From: Hydractinia symbiolongicarpus
Taxonomy: Eukaryota; Cnidaria; Hydrozoa; Anthoathecata; Hydractiniidae
Direction: 5' to 3'
NCBI RefSeq assembly: GCF_029227915.1
Contig: NC_079880.1
Span: 18,928,001-18,992,000, forward strand
DNA: 64,000 nucleotides
How positions within the stretch are numbered: position 1 is the stretch's first letter; the number at the start of each line of letters is the position of its first letter. The notes under the pieces were generated by a model. It was not told the origin of the DNA. It saw only the letters and a program-made list of their open reading frames with translations, and ran no database searches. The translations under genes were made by a program, and so were the position numbers. This document shows, piece by piece, positions 44,386 to 55,599 of this stretch.

Positions 44386-45149
44386 GGAGGAGTATTGAAA
44401 TTACAGACACTCTAGTCAGATATTTACTGGAACATTACGGAACATTCCAGAACATTCTTGAACATTCATGTAGTATGGACATTGCATCATGTATATATGT
44501 ACTTGAACTCTCTAGAACATACCTTGGAACTTTCTTGATGTTTCTTACTACACGGGTGATTCAAACGGCCGTACAATGGAATTTAAGCGCATTTGCCGGG
44601 AGTCTGGGGCGAGCTTCCAAAATTTTGTAACAAAGTTGCTGATAAAGGCACAACTTCTAATGTCGATAACAGAAATTTTACTCTCGCGTGGCCTTATGTA
44701 AATCTATTTAACTAGCATCTAAGGTCTTCAGATGCTGTGGAAAAAATCAAAAAACAATTTTGTTGTCGTTTCCAAGCGCAACAAACGTAAATAAGACGAG
44801 ACGGTAAATGTCGAGTCAAAAAGTGACCTAGCTAACAGGTCGGCTATAACGTTATATAGAGTTTTTCACCTAATCAAACTTATATGTTACGAAAGCCCAA
44901 GGATTATACTTTCTATTTTTTAAAGTTCCATACTGCTTTCAGTTTTTTTCTGAAAAATATTTGTCATCAAAGTTGAACAAAATTCAAATTTTTAAAATGG
45001 TGGCACAGACAGGAAAAAAAGCTTATGGTCATGAAATGTGAAACTTTATGTTTGCAAAAAGCTTTTGACTAAGTTAAAAAATATAATTGGAAAGGCAACG
45101 ATTAAACTGGTTACATAATATTATTTTTTAGAATAATTATAGCTATAGA

Positions 45150-48100
45150 ATGGCAGAACATACAGATCTAACCAAACTTTGTCGCATATGTGGAAATATT
45201 TTGAATGGAAGAGTTTCCTATCTTGTAAAGGAAAACCTTTCTGGCCTTCAGTCAGCATTTCAGGAGGACTTTGAGCAAGATGTAAACAAAATACATCCAC
45301 CAAAATTTTGTAATAAATGTTACTGCACAATGCAAAATTGTAATTTGCGGGGCACAAAAACATCAAAATGCCCAGTAAGATGGAAAGAAGGCAGTGCATC
45401 AAATTTCTCGAAAATTAAATCTAAAGGGGGACGGCCTATAAAATCTAAAAAAGGTGGAAGGCCGAAAAAAACCATTGAGCCAGAATTGATGACACCCAAC
45501 GACATTTTAAAGCTAAGTCCGTCTAAGCCTGTACCGACAATTATTGAAAAATGCATGACACATTTGGTTGGTATCAAAATTAAACAGTCAAAACTACCGA
45601 ATCAAACAATTCAATTTGCTACAAAAGGACCACAGGTATATAAATAAACATTTAGAATATACATATTTTTCTGCATTTACCTGAAAATTATTCATATTTC
45701 TACTATATATATATATATTATATATCTAACAAAGACTAAAAATAAAAAACATTTCTTTATTTTAGCCAATAACGGTTACACCGATCAGCATGCCAAGAAA
45801 GTTATCAAATGAAAGTAGTAAAAGAAGCTTATCTGATCGGAGCAAAACAGCTAAAAATATAATCAACATGATTTCAGGAAATTCAAATGATGCATTTGTG
45901 AAACAAACAGCTGCGATCATGAAAAAATGTGACAAGGAGCAGCGAAAACAAATAATCGCAGAAATCCATCATGTCTCCATTCCAGCTGAGACTGCTGCCG
46001 CCATGAAAGCCACCTTGAATTTGCCATGGAACCTTATGCGAAATATTTCCCGATGGCTTGCCACTTTTGACATCAAACTTGCATCTGAAAAAACAACAAG
46101 ACAGGTTGCAGACAAGTGGATAGGGAAAGGGCTTGTTGCTGAGCTAGCTCCTCTAACTCGAAAATTTAGTAGTAGTAATAAGCAGCTTGTTGTAGATCCC
46201 AAGCCTTGGGTATACCTTTACAATGTTGTAGGTCATATATTAAACCGGTTAACAGAACTGAGTAAAAATAATCAATTAGTTCATCACTCATTTATACCGG
46301 ATGATGAAATACATGTTAAAATTGGTGGTGACCATGGTGATAACAGTTTCAAAATGAGCTATCAAGTGGCAAATATTAGAAACCCTAATCGCAAAGAAAA
46401 TACGACCATCTTCAGCATATTTGAGGCAAAGGATTCCGTGACAAATTTAAGAATCTGCTTAGAAAGATTTAAACCACAAATTAGGATTCTACAAAAACAG
46501 AAGTGGAATAATTTGAAGATCCGTCTCTTTATGTATGGAGATTACGAGTATTTATGTGCTATGTATGGAATTAGTGGGGCAAATGGTAATGACATGTTTT
46601 ATTAAATTAAAATAAATATCAAATTTCACATTAAGGAAAAACAAAAATAGCTTCAAAAGTTCCTTCTTTGGGCACATATCACTTCAGATTCCTTAAAAAA
46701 ATTATGTGTATATTATATATCAATAATACAATGTGTCTTATATAAAATAAAATCTATCTATAAAATTACCTTAGTGTTTTAAATTTTACAGGCCGTCACT
46801 GTTGTCTCTGGTGCAGCATAAAGACTGACCAACTTTGCATCCCAAAATTTATTCGTGGATCTTTTCCAAAACGTAGCTTGGACAGTTTGAACACAAACCT
46901 GCAGCGATTTCGTGACAATGGATCGTTAGTGAAAAACGCCAAACACTATCAAAATGTGATACATGATTGCTTCTTTAACATCCCCCTAGAACAAGTAAGT
47001 ATAATGTACTTCGTGCAATGTTATGATAATTCAGCAAACCTATTTTTTATTACTTTTTATATAGGTGGCTATACCAGGGCTCCACCTAACACTTGGGATA
47101 TATTTAAAAATGTTCAACAACTTGGAAAGCTACTGTCAAGAAGTTGATTTAAGAATTGCCACAATTCATGCTCAAACTACTGATGGTGAAATTAATATTA
47201 AATTTGCAGAGTTTATGGCAAATATGAGAATTTTAATGTATGTACACCTTACTAGATTTTTATTATTATTAATACTACTTCCAATCATATCTTGGGCTGC
47301 ATTTCTTTATAACATATCTATATATATATGTATATATATATGTATATATTTAGCAATTTACAAAATGAGTCAAAAGAATTGGAGGACGAGTATGATAACC
47401 AGCAGGAACATATGAACTGGATGGTTATATCTAAACAAATTACCAAGGATGAGTTTGAAAAAAACTACAAACCAGAGTTGGATAACTTAGAATTTGAACT
47501 GAAGGAGAAACATAGAAGCATAAAAGCATTCAAAGAAAAGTACCAATTGGAAATTGGATCTGGTCCTTGCGTATCATCCCTAGACGATACACTGCAGGAG
47601 CTTGGTGTTGAGAGGCAGGCGTACCACGGAAAAAGCTTTATTGGCAACCATTGTCATAAAATGCTCAAGGTTAGATTTATTTTTGCAATTTATAAAAATT
47701 TTCGTTTACTTTATCTTGTTTCAATACAATGCTATACAATTTGTATTGAAACAAGATAAAGTAAACGAAAAATATGAAATTGTATTATGCATAAGTATAA
47801 TTTCACAAATTGGTTTACAACAAACAGTAGACAATATTATAGGATGGCAACATAAAGTATTTATGTGATCGTATTCCTGAAATTGTACAGAATCAATGTG
47901 ATGATCAAGTTTTATATCTGGAGTGTCAAGAAACATGCAAGAAGTTTGAACAACTGTTCAAGCTGTATGGTTCGTGTCACTCAATATTCAATTCTTCATG
48001 TATTATGACCCAAGAAATGTTATCAAATTTAGGTAAAATATGCAAGTTTGATTTTTATGAAATGCTTAAAAGTAGAAAAGTCAATTTATAAAATTTGTTT

Positions 48101-48436
48101 AACCAACTTTTAGAGACATCTATCAATCAGTTCATGTGTTATTTAAGAGTTAATTGGCCTTCAATATACATCAGTCCAAAGCTGCACATACTAGAAGACC
48201 ATGTATTGGATTTTGTAAACAAGTGGAGAACGGGCTTAGGTTTTTATGGTGAACAAGGTGGAGAATCTATTCACCACGATTTGCATCGTATGAGAATAAA
48301 TTATTCAAACATCAAAAACCCAGTTGACAGGCTCAAATACATTATGAAACAGCACCTTTTGACAACAAATCCAGAAGCTCAAGACTTGAAGCCAGCAGCT
48401 AAAAAGCGTAAATTTACAAAAGGCGAGGAAGAGTAG
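45150..48436 (+). CDS. Eight-exon transposase-like protein with RAG1 N-terminal-like zinc domain
   Basis: Exons by splice signals and phase: 45150-45635, 45766-46585, 46792-46994, 47065-47237, 47354-47669, 47858-48032, 48114-48436 (a further small exon is possible). The N-terminus LCRICGNILNG..DVNKIHPPKFCNKCYCTM matches the RAG1 zinc-binding region (C-x2-C then I-H-P-x2-F-C-x2-C). A GGRPKKT AT-hook-like basic patch follows. The core has IGGDHGDNSFKMSY, FMYGDYEYLCAMYGISGANG, a CCLWCSIK cysteine pair, IPGLHLTLGI and GFYGEQGGESIHHDLH; the two Asp and the final Glu could form an RNase H-like triad (inference). C-terminus is basic (AAKKRKFTKG). No stop or frameshift was seen in any exon. Confidence 0.8.
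47699..47771. repeat. Perfect 31-bp inverted repeat in an intron
   Basis: ttttcgtttactttatcttg.. (47699-47729) is exactly mirrored by ..caagataaagtaaacgaaaa (47741-47771) with an 11-base loop. It lies in the intron between 47669 and 47858. Confidence 0.9.
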
Positions 48437-49437
48437 TGACAGAATTTTCTACTAGCTGTTAAGTGGATGTGGCTGTATTTTGTCGCCTACCTAGCATGTA
48501 TATATATAAATATTTTATGTTAACCAACCTTGTGTTAACCAGTTTCTAGCAAATTTATAACACAGTAATGCCACATTGGCTTAGTTAAACGATATTGAAG
48601 CTTTCATACGTATTTGATAGTTATCGTGAAACTGTGAAAAATATGCCTACTTCAAAAGTCATTTTCTGATTAAAAAAAACTGAAAGCACTTCAAAGTTGT
48701 ATTTTTCTCTTAGGGCCATGTGTCCTTGATGTAAAATAACTTTTCTACAGCCCTAGAAAACTCTGAATAACAAGTTAATTACCTTGACGTTAGCAACGTA
48801 ACGCAAATAAGCAAAAATCTTGATTTTTTCTTTCATCTACTTGAGTAGTCTTGTTCCTCGTACCTAGCTCCACTACAACAAAAATGTTTCGCTGAGCCTC
48901 TTCGTTGACTTATCACATGTTCGTTTACGGCTAAATTAGATCTATTGGAATATTAGATGGGAGGATAACAATAGATTTAAACTTGCTCTTGGTTTGTTTT
49001 GACTACGTAGTTTGATGCCGGCCGCCATTATTCCTCCACGGATGTCGTTAAAAACCCGCGCATGCGCTAACTCTTAGATTCCGCTTCGAACCACCCGTGA
49101 CTAGACACCATCTTTGTTTCTGGAACATTCTAGACGTTTTTTCTTGTATACTAGGTATTTTCTAGCAAGTTCCATGTAAAGACTATATATAAGCTGACTG
49201 TAAACATTTATGTATGTACATTGTGAAGTAAATATATCTTCAGAACCATAACAAATATTATTCAACACATTCAACTGAGCAGGGATCAACTCCTCCACCT
49301 GCTCCCTTACCAAGACGCTCAACACGAGAGAGACGGTTACCGTCTCGATACAACGATTTTATTATGAAATAGGAATGAAGGATTTATATATTTTCCTAGG
49401 GTAAAAAAAAAAATAAAAAAAAAAGTAGGAAGGGACG

Positions 49438-49540
49438 TGTATATGTATCCCGTTTATATTTATCCGATAGTTAACCCGATTTGTATTTTATCTTAGTATG
49501 TTAGGTCAGAGAATAACATTCAGTTATCAACGAATATACA
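49438..49540 (+). repeat. Gypsy 3' LTR
   Basis: Same 103 bases as the 5' LTR. Preceded by an A-rich stretch and the aggaaggga polypurine tract, followed by the GAATT duplication. Confidence 0.92.
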
Positions 49541-49545
49541 GAATT

Positions 49546-49799
49546 ACCAAACACTCATTTCCAAAACAACAACAAAAAGGAACTTGGGCGATGTAATATT
49601 TGTCCTGCGTGGGTGTTTTAGCCTCCGGTTTCGATGTGTTTACCTGTATGGACCACGAGAAATGACTTCTAAATTTACATTTTTTACACTTAGATATTTT
49701 TTACTATCCGTGTTGTTACAATTATATCCTTTTGTTTCGGTTTTTTTTATAAAGACTATGGACCAAACTCCACCCCAGGCAATCTTTTCTTTAACATAA
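49546..49799 (+). pseudogene. 3' remainder of the Gypsy-interrupted transposase-like gene
   Basis: In frame with 34815-35118 once the Gypsy element and one GAATT copy are removed: reads YQTLISKTTTKRNLGDV.., then a hydrophobic tail to a stop at 49799. Only the continuity of the frame supports it. Confidence 0.4.
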
Positions 49800-51200
49800 T
49801 ATGGATTCGGAGGTACCACAGATTCTATCGTGCTTTAAAGTATATTCTGCAAATTATCTACTTCGTAGCCGACCTAGTAGGCTGTATTGTGAGCAGTTTG
49901 TTTATGTAGCTATATCTAGCTAATTTTGTAATGCTGATTGTATATGTTCCAAGGAAAAAGTGTTTTATTGATATTTGTTTACTTCTTTTTGAAAATGAAA
50001 ATCGATATTTTGATAACGTCATGGTCAAAATATTATCACAAACTAGTTATTGTTGTTCATTTTGTTTTATATATACATATATCTGCATAAGCAAAGCCTG
50101 CTATAGGTTAATTCGTGTATGTTCCTGTAAATTATTTTGTTTATTTTTGGAAATATAGACTGATTGATTGATATGGCTCGATGTTAATAGCTGGAAATAT
50201 ATTTTCATTTATTCATAGCCATAAAGCATAGACATTTTCGCGTAGCAAAGTTATTACCAGTGTCCAACGCAGATATACGGATAATTTTTCTTAAACTAGC
50301 CGGGAAACCCGGCGTCAAAACGCCGGGGTAAATATAATAGTAATCAAGTAATGATTATTGGTGGCTTAGGTGGAGGTAGACATGCGGCTTTTAGTAAAGA
50401 TAATGATAATGCCTGCGAGACACAAAGATAAAAAAATATACGAAATAAATAAAACATTACCTTGAACTAAATCAGGAATAAAGTTTCCAAGATAAAATTT
50501 CATTTATTAACTCAGTTTTTAAGCTTTCTAGAAAAAAAGGAAATAACTAACATGATGGTAATATAAAAATATAACAGGTTCAGGCTTGCTGGTCCCCCGA
50601 ACATTTTATAGTGTTCGTATTAACTGCTTCCTACAGGGGTGCCAGTTTTGCCGAAAGGTTATCCAAAGGCCAAAGTTTTGGATAATCTTCAACCTCATTG
50701 TAGTCAGCTTTGAACCGAAGCATTAAATTCATGGTTAGTGATGCACAAACTTAGGCATGTGGTAGGGACAAAAAAATATGGATTATTTTTTGTGTACTAT
50801 AAACAATAACTGAACGGTTTAGACAAACTTAAAATCCGTAAACAGGCAACGCAATACAGAGTTTTGTTAGCTATAATGTTTTTAAAATTACTTATTAAAC
50901 CAGGAAAAGTGAGCATTGCAAGCTATTATGTAGAATTATTCAAATGCTGGCAAAATTGTTTACTAAATCTAAGGGAGTTAAGACAAAATACTAACTAACT
51001 ATATATAAACTAACTATATTAACTATATTAACTATAAGAAAATGTAGAAGGAACTGTTTATTACTTAAATCCTAGAAAGTATAGGGTGAAGAAAGGAGCA
51101 TATTTGAAAAAAGTACGTATTTCAAAATAAAGAAATGATTTCGTTTCCTAAAAATAAAATGGTGTGACAGTAAGAATAAACTGTAAAGATCTTTGATGGA
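49800..51200. other. Intergenic DNA with a GC-rich double hairpin
   Basis: No gene seen. At 50299-50330 the sequence gccgggaaacccggcgtcaaaacgccgggg forms two adjacent hairpins, CCGGG-aaa-CCCGG and CGGCGT-caa-ACGCCG-like. This is typical of a MITE terminus. No partner end was found. Confidence 0.4.
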
Positions 51201-51221
51201 TGGTTACAATGGATTACTTAC

Positions 51222-51347
51222 ATCTGTACAACCACCTTCAACCACCTTCTCTACAACATGTTCCTCTTCATTTACACGTCCATCCTGGACCACGGCTTCT
51301 TTAACACTTTTGTCCACCACAATACCCTCTTTTATGTGTTCTGCCAT
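51222..51347 (-). CDS. Candidate first coding exon of an unidentified gene
   Basis: An ATG at 51347 opens MAEHIKEGIVVDKSVKEAVV, followed by QDGRVNEEEHVVEKVVEGGC and TD. Exactly there a consensus donor (CAGAT|GTAAGT) ends it in phase 0. The Val/Glu/Lys heptad-like pattern is low-complexity and suggests a short coiled or disordered segment. No downstream exon was recognised to the left. It might be the only host-type exon in the window, but the evidence is just the ATG, composition and splice site. Confidence 0.25.
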
Positions 51348-51437
51348 TATAATTTTGTATTGTTTGACTAAAAGGAAAAAAATAGAGGGTGAGTAGTGAT
51401 CATGTTTTTCAATACAGCAGTAGTACAGCAAAGACAT

Positions 51438-52540
51438 GGTTTTATACCCCCGTTTTTGTCTTCATTTTTGCAAGTACACAAAATTGTTGTATTTTTAAGT
51501 GAAATAAAAAAGTAGAAAACATGTTTTAACCGTGGCTTTTAGTTTGCATTTTCAACATTACTTTATTCGCACACAACCACGGCGGGCTATTTCCCGTGTG
51601 AAAATGCTTAACTCGTATTTTTCAAACGGCCTGGCTATTTTGTCAAGGATTGTTACATGGAGTTTGCGCCGCAATTCGACACTCCTTCAATTGCAACCTA
51701 GGTTTTCACAATAGCAGGTACAACAGCAGCGCGATGGAGAGATTTGTAGAAAAATAAAAATGGCTACCTGGCTAAACACACTGAAAGGTTGCTGCAAGTG
51801 TTTAAAGTTTTGATTTGGTATATAACGAGTAAAAAATGGATAAATTATTGTTATTTTATGGCTTTCGTAGCTACCGTTACTCATTATTGCATATAATAAA
51901 AAATAAAAAGAAGATGGGATGGAGGCAGCACAGCTAGCTAGCTGCCAGAACACACAGGACAGTCAAACAACAAAAACTACTTTTGTGACACATTGTATCT
52001 CAATATGAAGCAAATAATAACACAACAACTCTGTTTAAATAAAACATATGAACTATGAAAACTTTTTTTTAATAAAATATAAACTATCATATAGCTAGTG
52101 TTTTATAACATCTATTCACAGAAAAAAATGATGATGATCTAGAATTTGTTTTCTTTTGCAAGAGAAAATTTGGCATTGCCATGCTCATAAAAATAAAATA
52201 TATTTGTATAAAATACATATTCTTTGATGTAAATATTATAAATTTTATGCTGTAATAGTCACCATACTTTCTATATGATTACGTCGTAAACATTTATGTA
52301 CCAAATGTTCTGACAAAACATTAATTCACACACATTTATATTAAAAAATTGATTTCTTTGAGCTTTCTAATTGGGAAAATTAATATTCATACTCTTGCGA
52401 AAGACACTATCTCACTGATTCACAAATATACATTGCAAATGTTATGCAAACAAAAAGTATATAGCAGAATAAGGAAATAAGGAAAATATACATCTAACAC
52501 GAACTATCAACATACTGAACTTTTAAACAAAAAACGGTGT
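51438..52540. other. Intergenic DNA, no gene seen
   Basis: AT-rich, with agctagctagct at 51935-51945. No motif-bearing frame. Confidence 0.4.
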
Positions 52541-54919
52541 CTAAATTTCTAAATCAGAAAAAACCTTTTTCATGAAAGCACTCTCACATAGTTGGCATTT
52601 CAAGTTATTTCTAACAAGCAGCAAGCAATGTTCACAACACATATCTCTCTCTGGTATGTAATCAGATCCTCTTGAAACATAGTGCAACTTATCGTAACCG
52701 TTTTCTCTCAGATGCAACAATTGTATGTACTCGTGACGGAAAATTCTTGGCCAGCGACATTGGAAAGTGGTATTGTTAGAATACTTTACAATCATCTGGT
52801 GCTTTTGCTCCCGCCCTTCCATACTATTACATCCAATTCCGAAACCGTAGCACAGCAAAGTACTTTCAGCATGGAAAGGTATGCAGTTACATAAAGTCCA
52901 TAAACTGGGTGAGACGCTTACATCATACCAACAGCTTGACTTGAAAAGTAGTTTACATTGCTTCTTTAAATCTTTTAAAAGTTCCAAATTGAAATTCTCT
53001 ACACGTACTGATAGTGAAATAATTTTTCGCAAACATATGAACTGAAAATGGATTTGATGCAGCCTTATTTTCATTTGTTCACTCTTCAATTCATTTAAAA
53101 TAAGTAAATTTAATTCTGGGAAATGACAAAGAAAGGCTTTACTCTCCTTTCCACGAAAACGAAAAGTGAAACTACTTTCATTCTTAGAACTGCTTTCATT
53201 AAACCACCGGATAATTTTTTTCGACAAAAAATTACATCCCATTGCTGAACGTATAAAATTAACAAATTTAATTAAAGCATGTGAGGAAGGTATATCTTTA
53301 AATGCTTTGTAGGAATTCAATGGAGCAGTTGCCAAACATAGATTGAATAACTTCATGAAGTGCTCTTTGACGACATTGTTCTTCAGATGAAGAGGTTCGC
53401 CTTTTGCTTTATCAATATAATGGCCAACCAAGGGGACTTCTTCTTGTCTACCTTTCAAAACTTTAGATATATAAGATGTCAAGTTACTACGTTTCGTTGC
53501 ACTATTTCCTTTGCATTTAACTTCGATTTCTTTTTTTTTACCTTCAACCTTTTTGGCATCACTTATGCGTTTGTGATAGTTGAAGGGCATCCATTTGTCA
53601 CTTTGCTTGGTTCCGTATGTATATTCAAATTTGGCTGAATTATCTTTATTTACATTTCCGAACGTTGAAAAGTAGTAGGCTGAATTTGTTAGTTCCCCAG
53701 CCAAAAAAGCCAACATCTTCATATCGTTAGGTAATTCACCCAATAAAAATTCAACTTTGTAGGCAACTTCATCAACATAAACAGTGAAAACCTGACTTTC
53801 CAAAAACTTCACGTCCGACAACAACTTGAGAACATAATTGCGTACAACAGTAGAATTTTCCTCAGTATCACCACCAAAAATTAAAAAGTTTTCGGAGCTG
53901 CTGCATATCCGATTACCAACATTAAGAAAAGAGACTAAAAATGACATACCACAAATAGGAGCTCCATCCCCACCAAGAGCAAATACAAACAGAAAAGATT
54001 CAAAATCTTTTTTTTCAAGCATATTGAATGTTTTTAGTTTGTCACTCCGTTGACGATTCACTTTTAAATAGAATTTTGCCAATCGTAACAAAAATTCATC
54101 ACACGATCTATAATTTCCTGTAACTGATTTTGTTTCATCTCCAAAGGTTAGAGTTGGATGTATGTCATGTAGTGTTCCTATATCAATGTTATTGATAATG
54201 GTTGCTAAATGAGGATACTGAATATAATTAACCACTGAATTCTGTTTATTCTGGGAAATTCTATTTGCCTTTCTAATTGCCATGTATTTAGCTTTCCCCA
54301 TGACATTGTGGCTGTAAAAAACATTGAGAGAACGTAGTTTATTATCTTCTGAATTGTAAAATTCTTCATTTGCTATTTTGATGGTAGTTTCCTTTATCTG
54401 TTTTACTACAGATGATTTAGCATTCAATAAACTTTTTGCAAACATTTTTGAGGGGATTTTCGAACACAATGTGTCAATCATACCAAACATAACCGGCTGA
54501 ACAGATTCCTTAGACCCTCCGTGAATGGCAGAACAAGCTTCAAATGTTTCCAGACGACGTGTATCTTTTGCTGATCTATTTAAATCACTAGATGATGGGA
54601 ATTTACTACGCCTCTCAGCTGTTACCTTGCTGATGCTAAATTTGACTTCAGAGTCCACTCTATTCTTACTACACTCATAGTTTAGGTGTCTAACACGTTT
54701 TCTTTTTCTAGCTAATCTATTTCTTAACTTATCAACATCCCTTTCAATCAAAGTTATCTCACTGCTCAATGCTGCTAATTGTTTTTGTTTTTCCTCAATT
54801 AGGTTACTCTGATTTGAAATTTTCAAATCCATATCGTTGATTTTTTTTCTGTTTGATGTATATTTTCCTAACTGGGAAAACTTAATGTTTTGTGCCTTTG
54901 ACTTTCCTTTAGGAGGCAT
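52541..54919 (-). CDS. Intact 792-residue protein of an unclassified transposon family
   Basis: The ATG at 54919 gives MPPKGKSKAQNIKFSQLGKY; a basic N-terminus precedes a coiled coil at about 25-85 (LIEEKQKQLAALSSEITLIE and on). The core has FALGGDGAPICGMSFLVSFL, ENFLIFGGDTEEN and LLGELPNDMKMLAFLAGELT, then VPLVGHYIDKAKGEPLHLKN. The GGDGAP and PNDMK aspartates resemble the first two residues of an RNase H-like transposase (inference). It ends with a cysteine cluster, CCEHCLLLVRNNLKCQLC, of C-x2-C..C-x2-C type. I recognise similar uncharacterised cnidarian proteins but know no assigned role. There are no stops over 2.4 kb. Confidence 0.65.
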   Translation of the reverse strand: MPPKGKSKAQNIKFSQLGKYTSNRKKINDMDLKISNQSNLIEEKQKQLAALSSEITLIERDVDKLRNRLARKRKRVRHLNYECSKNRVDSEVKFSISKVTAERRSKFPSSSDLNRSAKDTRRLETFEACSAIHGGSKESVQPVMFGMIDTLCSKIPSKMFAKSLLNAKSSVVKQIKETTIKIANEEFYNSEDNKLRSLNVFYSHNVMGKAKYMAIRKANRISQNKQNSVVNYIQYPHLATIINNIDIGTLHDIHPTLTFGDETKSVTGNYRSCDEFLLRLAKFYLKVNRQRSDKLKTFNMLEKKDFESFLFVFALGGDGAPICGMSFLVSFLNVGNRICSSSENFLIFGGDTEENSTVVRNYVLKLLSDVKFLESQVFTVYVDEVAYKVEFLLGELPNDMKMLAFLAGELTNSAYYFSTFGNVNKDNSAKFEYTYGTKQSDKWMPFNYHKRISDAKKVEGKKKEIEVKCKGNSATKRSNLTSYISKVLKGRQEEVPLVGHYIDKAKGEPLHLKNNVVKEHFMKLFNLCLATAPLNSYKAFKDIPSSHALIKFVNFIRSAMGCNFLSKKIIRWFNESSSKNESSFTFRFRGKESKAFLCHFPELNLLILNELKSEQMKIRLHQIHFQFICLRKIISLSVRVENFNLELLKDLKKQCKLLFKSSCWYDVSVSPSLWTLCNCIPFHAESTLLCYGFGIGCNSMEGREQKHQMIVKYSNNTTFQCRWPRIFRHEYIQLLHLRENGYDKLHYVSRGSDYIPERDMCCEHCLLLVRNNLKCQLCESAFMKKVFSDLEI

Positions 54920-54974
54920 GGCATAGAAATACAACAAAATAAAAACATTTAACTAGGATAAAAATCCAATTCTG

Positions 54975-55478
54975 TCAATAACTACATACCATACCATATT
55001 GATTGACAACTTTGTACGATGCAGTTATATTTAATGTCTTTGTTGACACTTTGTAATGTAAAATACATTTTTTTTCATCGTCACATATTATATCACCGAC
55101 GGCATTGCTTTTAAACTTCTTTTTGAATATTTTATTGATATCAAGGCTAGACAAGTTTGATAAATGGAATTTCAATGACCCAAGATGGTGAAAAATAATA
55201 CTAATTTCTTTAATGATACCACTTTTGTCTTTCTTAACAATCAATTCTCTACCGTAAGCTGTGCGGAAGTCGCGAATGGCTTTATAAACAGCTAAAAATA
55301 TTTCGGAATGGACACGTTCATTAATGACAACTTTGAAGGGATTATACAAAGTTTGTTTTGCTTGAATTTTTCGATTAAGAGATGTTAAAATTGTATCGAA
55401 GTGAAACTTTATTAAATTGATGACGAGGATATTTTTTTCGTCCAACTCTGCATATGAATCAATTAAATCTGACATCAT
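54975..55478 (-). CDS. Companion protein of the same element, unknown function
   Basis: The first of two adjacent ATGs (55478) opens MMSDLIDSYAELDEKNILVI. The ~167 residues are basic and mixed helical: FKVVINERVHSEIFLAVYKA, then FRTAYGRELIVKKDKSG, HHLGSLKFHLSNL and YKVSTKTLNITASYKVVNQY. No known motif is visible. It ends 55 bases upstream of the large gene, in the same direction. The gap is too short for an intron in a typical animal gene (the gtatgt-to-tag distance would be about 32 bases). It is therefore more likely a separate ORF, or an exon whose true splice sites I have missed. Confidence 0.4.
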   Translation of the reverse strand: MMSDLIDSYAELDEKNILVINLIKFHFDTILTSLNRKIQAKQTLYNPFKVVINERVHSEIFLAVYKAIRDFRTAYGRELIVKKDKSGIIKEISIIFHHLGSLKFHLSNLSSLDINKIFKKKFKSNAVGDIICDDEKKCILHYKVSTKTLNITASYKVVNQYGMVCSY

Positions 55479-55599
55479 TATACATGATCTAAAAACATAG
55501 GTAATTATAAATATATATATTATATATATATATAGAAAAGAAAAGTTATTATCTGTCATTTTAGAAAAAGAAGATGAAAAAGAGAGGATATTTTTATTT

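Larger units (their letters stand above)
44551..49099 (+). mobile_element. DNA transposon with RAG1-N-terminus-like domain (N-RAG-TP-like), 4-bp TSD
   Basis: The left end cacgggtgattcaaacg and the reverse of the right end, cacgggtggttcgaagcg, are imperfect inverted repeats. ACTA is duplicated on both sides (44547-44550, 49100-49103), and the other Copia LTR shows the unoccupied site. It carries one spliced gene. Termini starting CAC and a 4-bp duplication fit a CMC/Chapaev-like or RAG-related element better than Tc1 or Harbinger. The superfamily needs a database comparison. Confidence 0.88.
40001..49267 (+). mobile_element. Ty1/Copia LTR retrotransposon, with a DNA transposon in its 3' LTR
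   Basis: The LTRs begin tattgaaattacagac and end ttattcaaca. CATTC duplications flank them (39996-40000, 49268-49272). Excluding the 4549-bp nested element and its ACTA duplication, it is about 4.7 kb. It sits in the 3' untranslated part of the Gypsy element. The two LTRs differ at only about three positions: gacgcc/gacacc, a one-base insertion near 49155, and tatatatg/tatataag. Confidence 0.93.
44393..49267 (+). repeat. Copia 3' LTR, split by insertion
   Basis: 44393-44550 and 49104-49267 (after one ACTA copy) together make the LTR. The break is a clean insertion at acta. Confidence 0.9.
35119..49540 (+). mobile_element. Ty3/Gypsy LTR retrotransposon, carrying nested Copia and DNA transposon
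   Basis: Its 103-bp LTRs (35119-35221 and 49438-49540) appear identical by eye, start tgtatatgtatcccg and end aacgaatataca. They are flanked by GAATT duplications (35114-35118, 49541-49545). A primer-binding site (tggtgtcagaagtgag) follows the 5' LTR. A purine tract (aggaaggga) precedes the 3' LTR. Internal order gag, protease, RT, RNase H, integrase is that of Gypsy. Its own length without the Copia insertion is about 5.15 kb. Confidence 0.92.

Noticed and set aside
54950-54990. Intron joining the two minus-strand genes at 54.9 kb
   Set aside because: The available gtatgt..tag distance is about 32 bases, too short for a normal intron.
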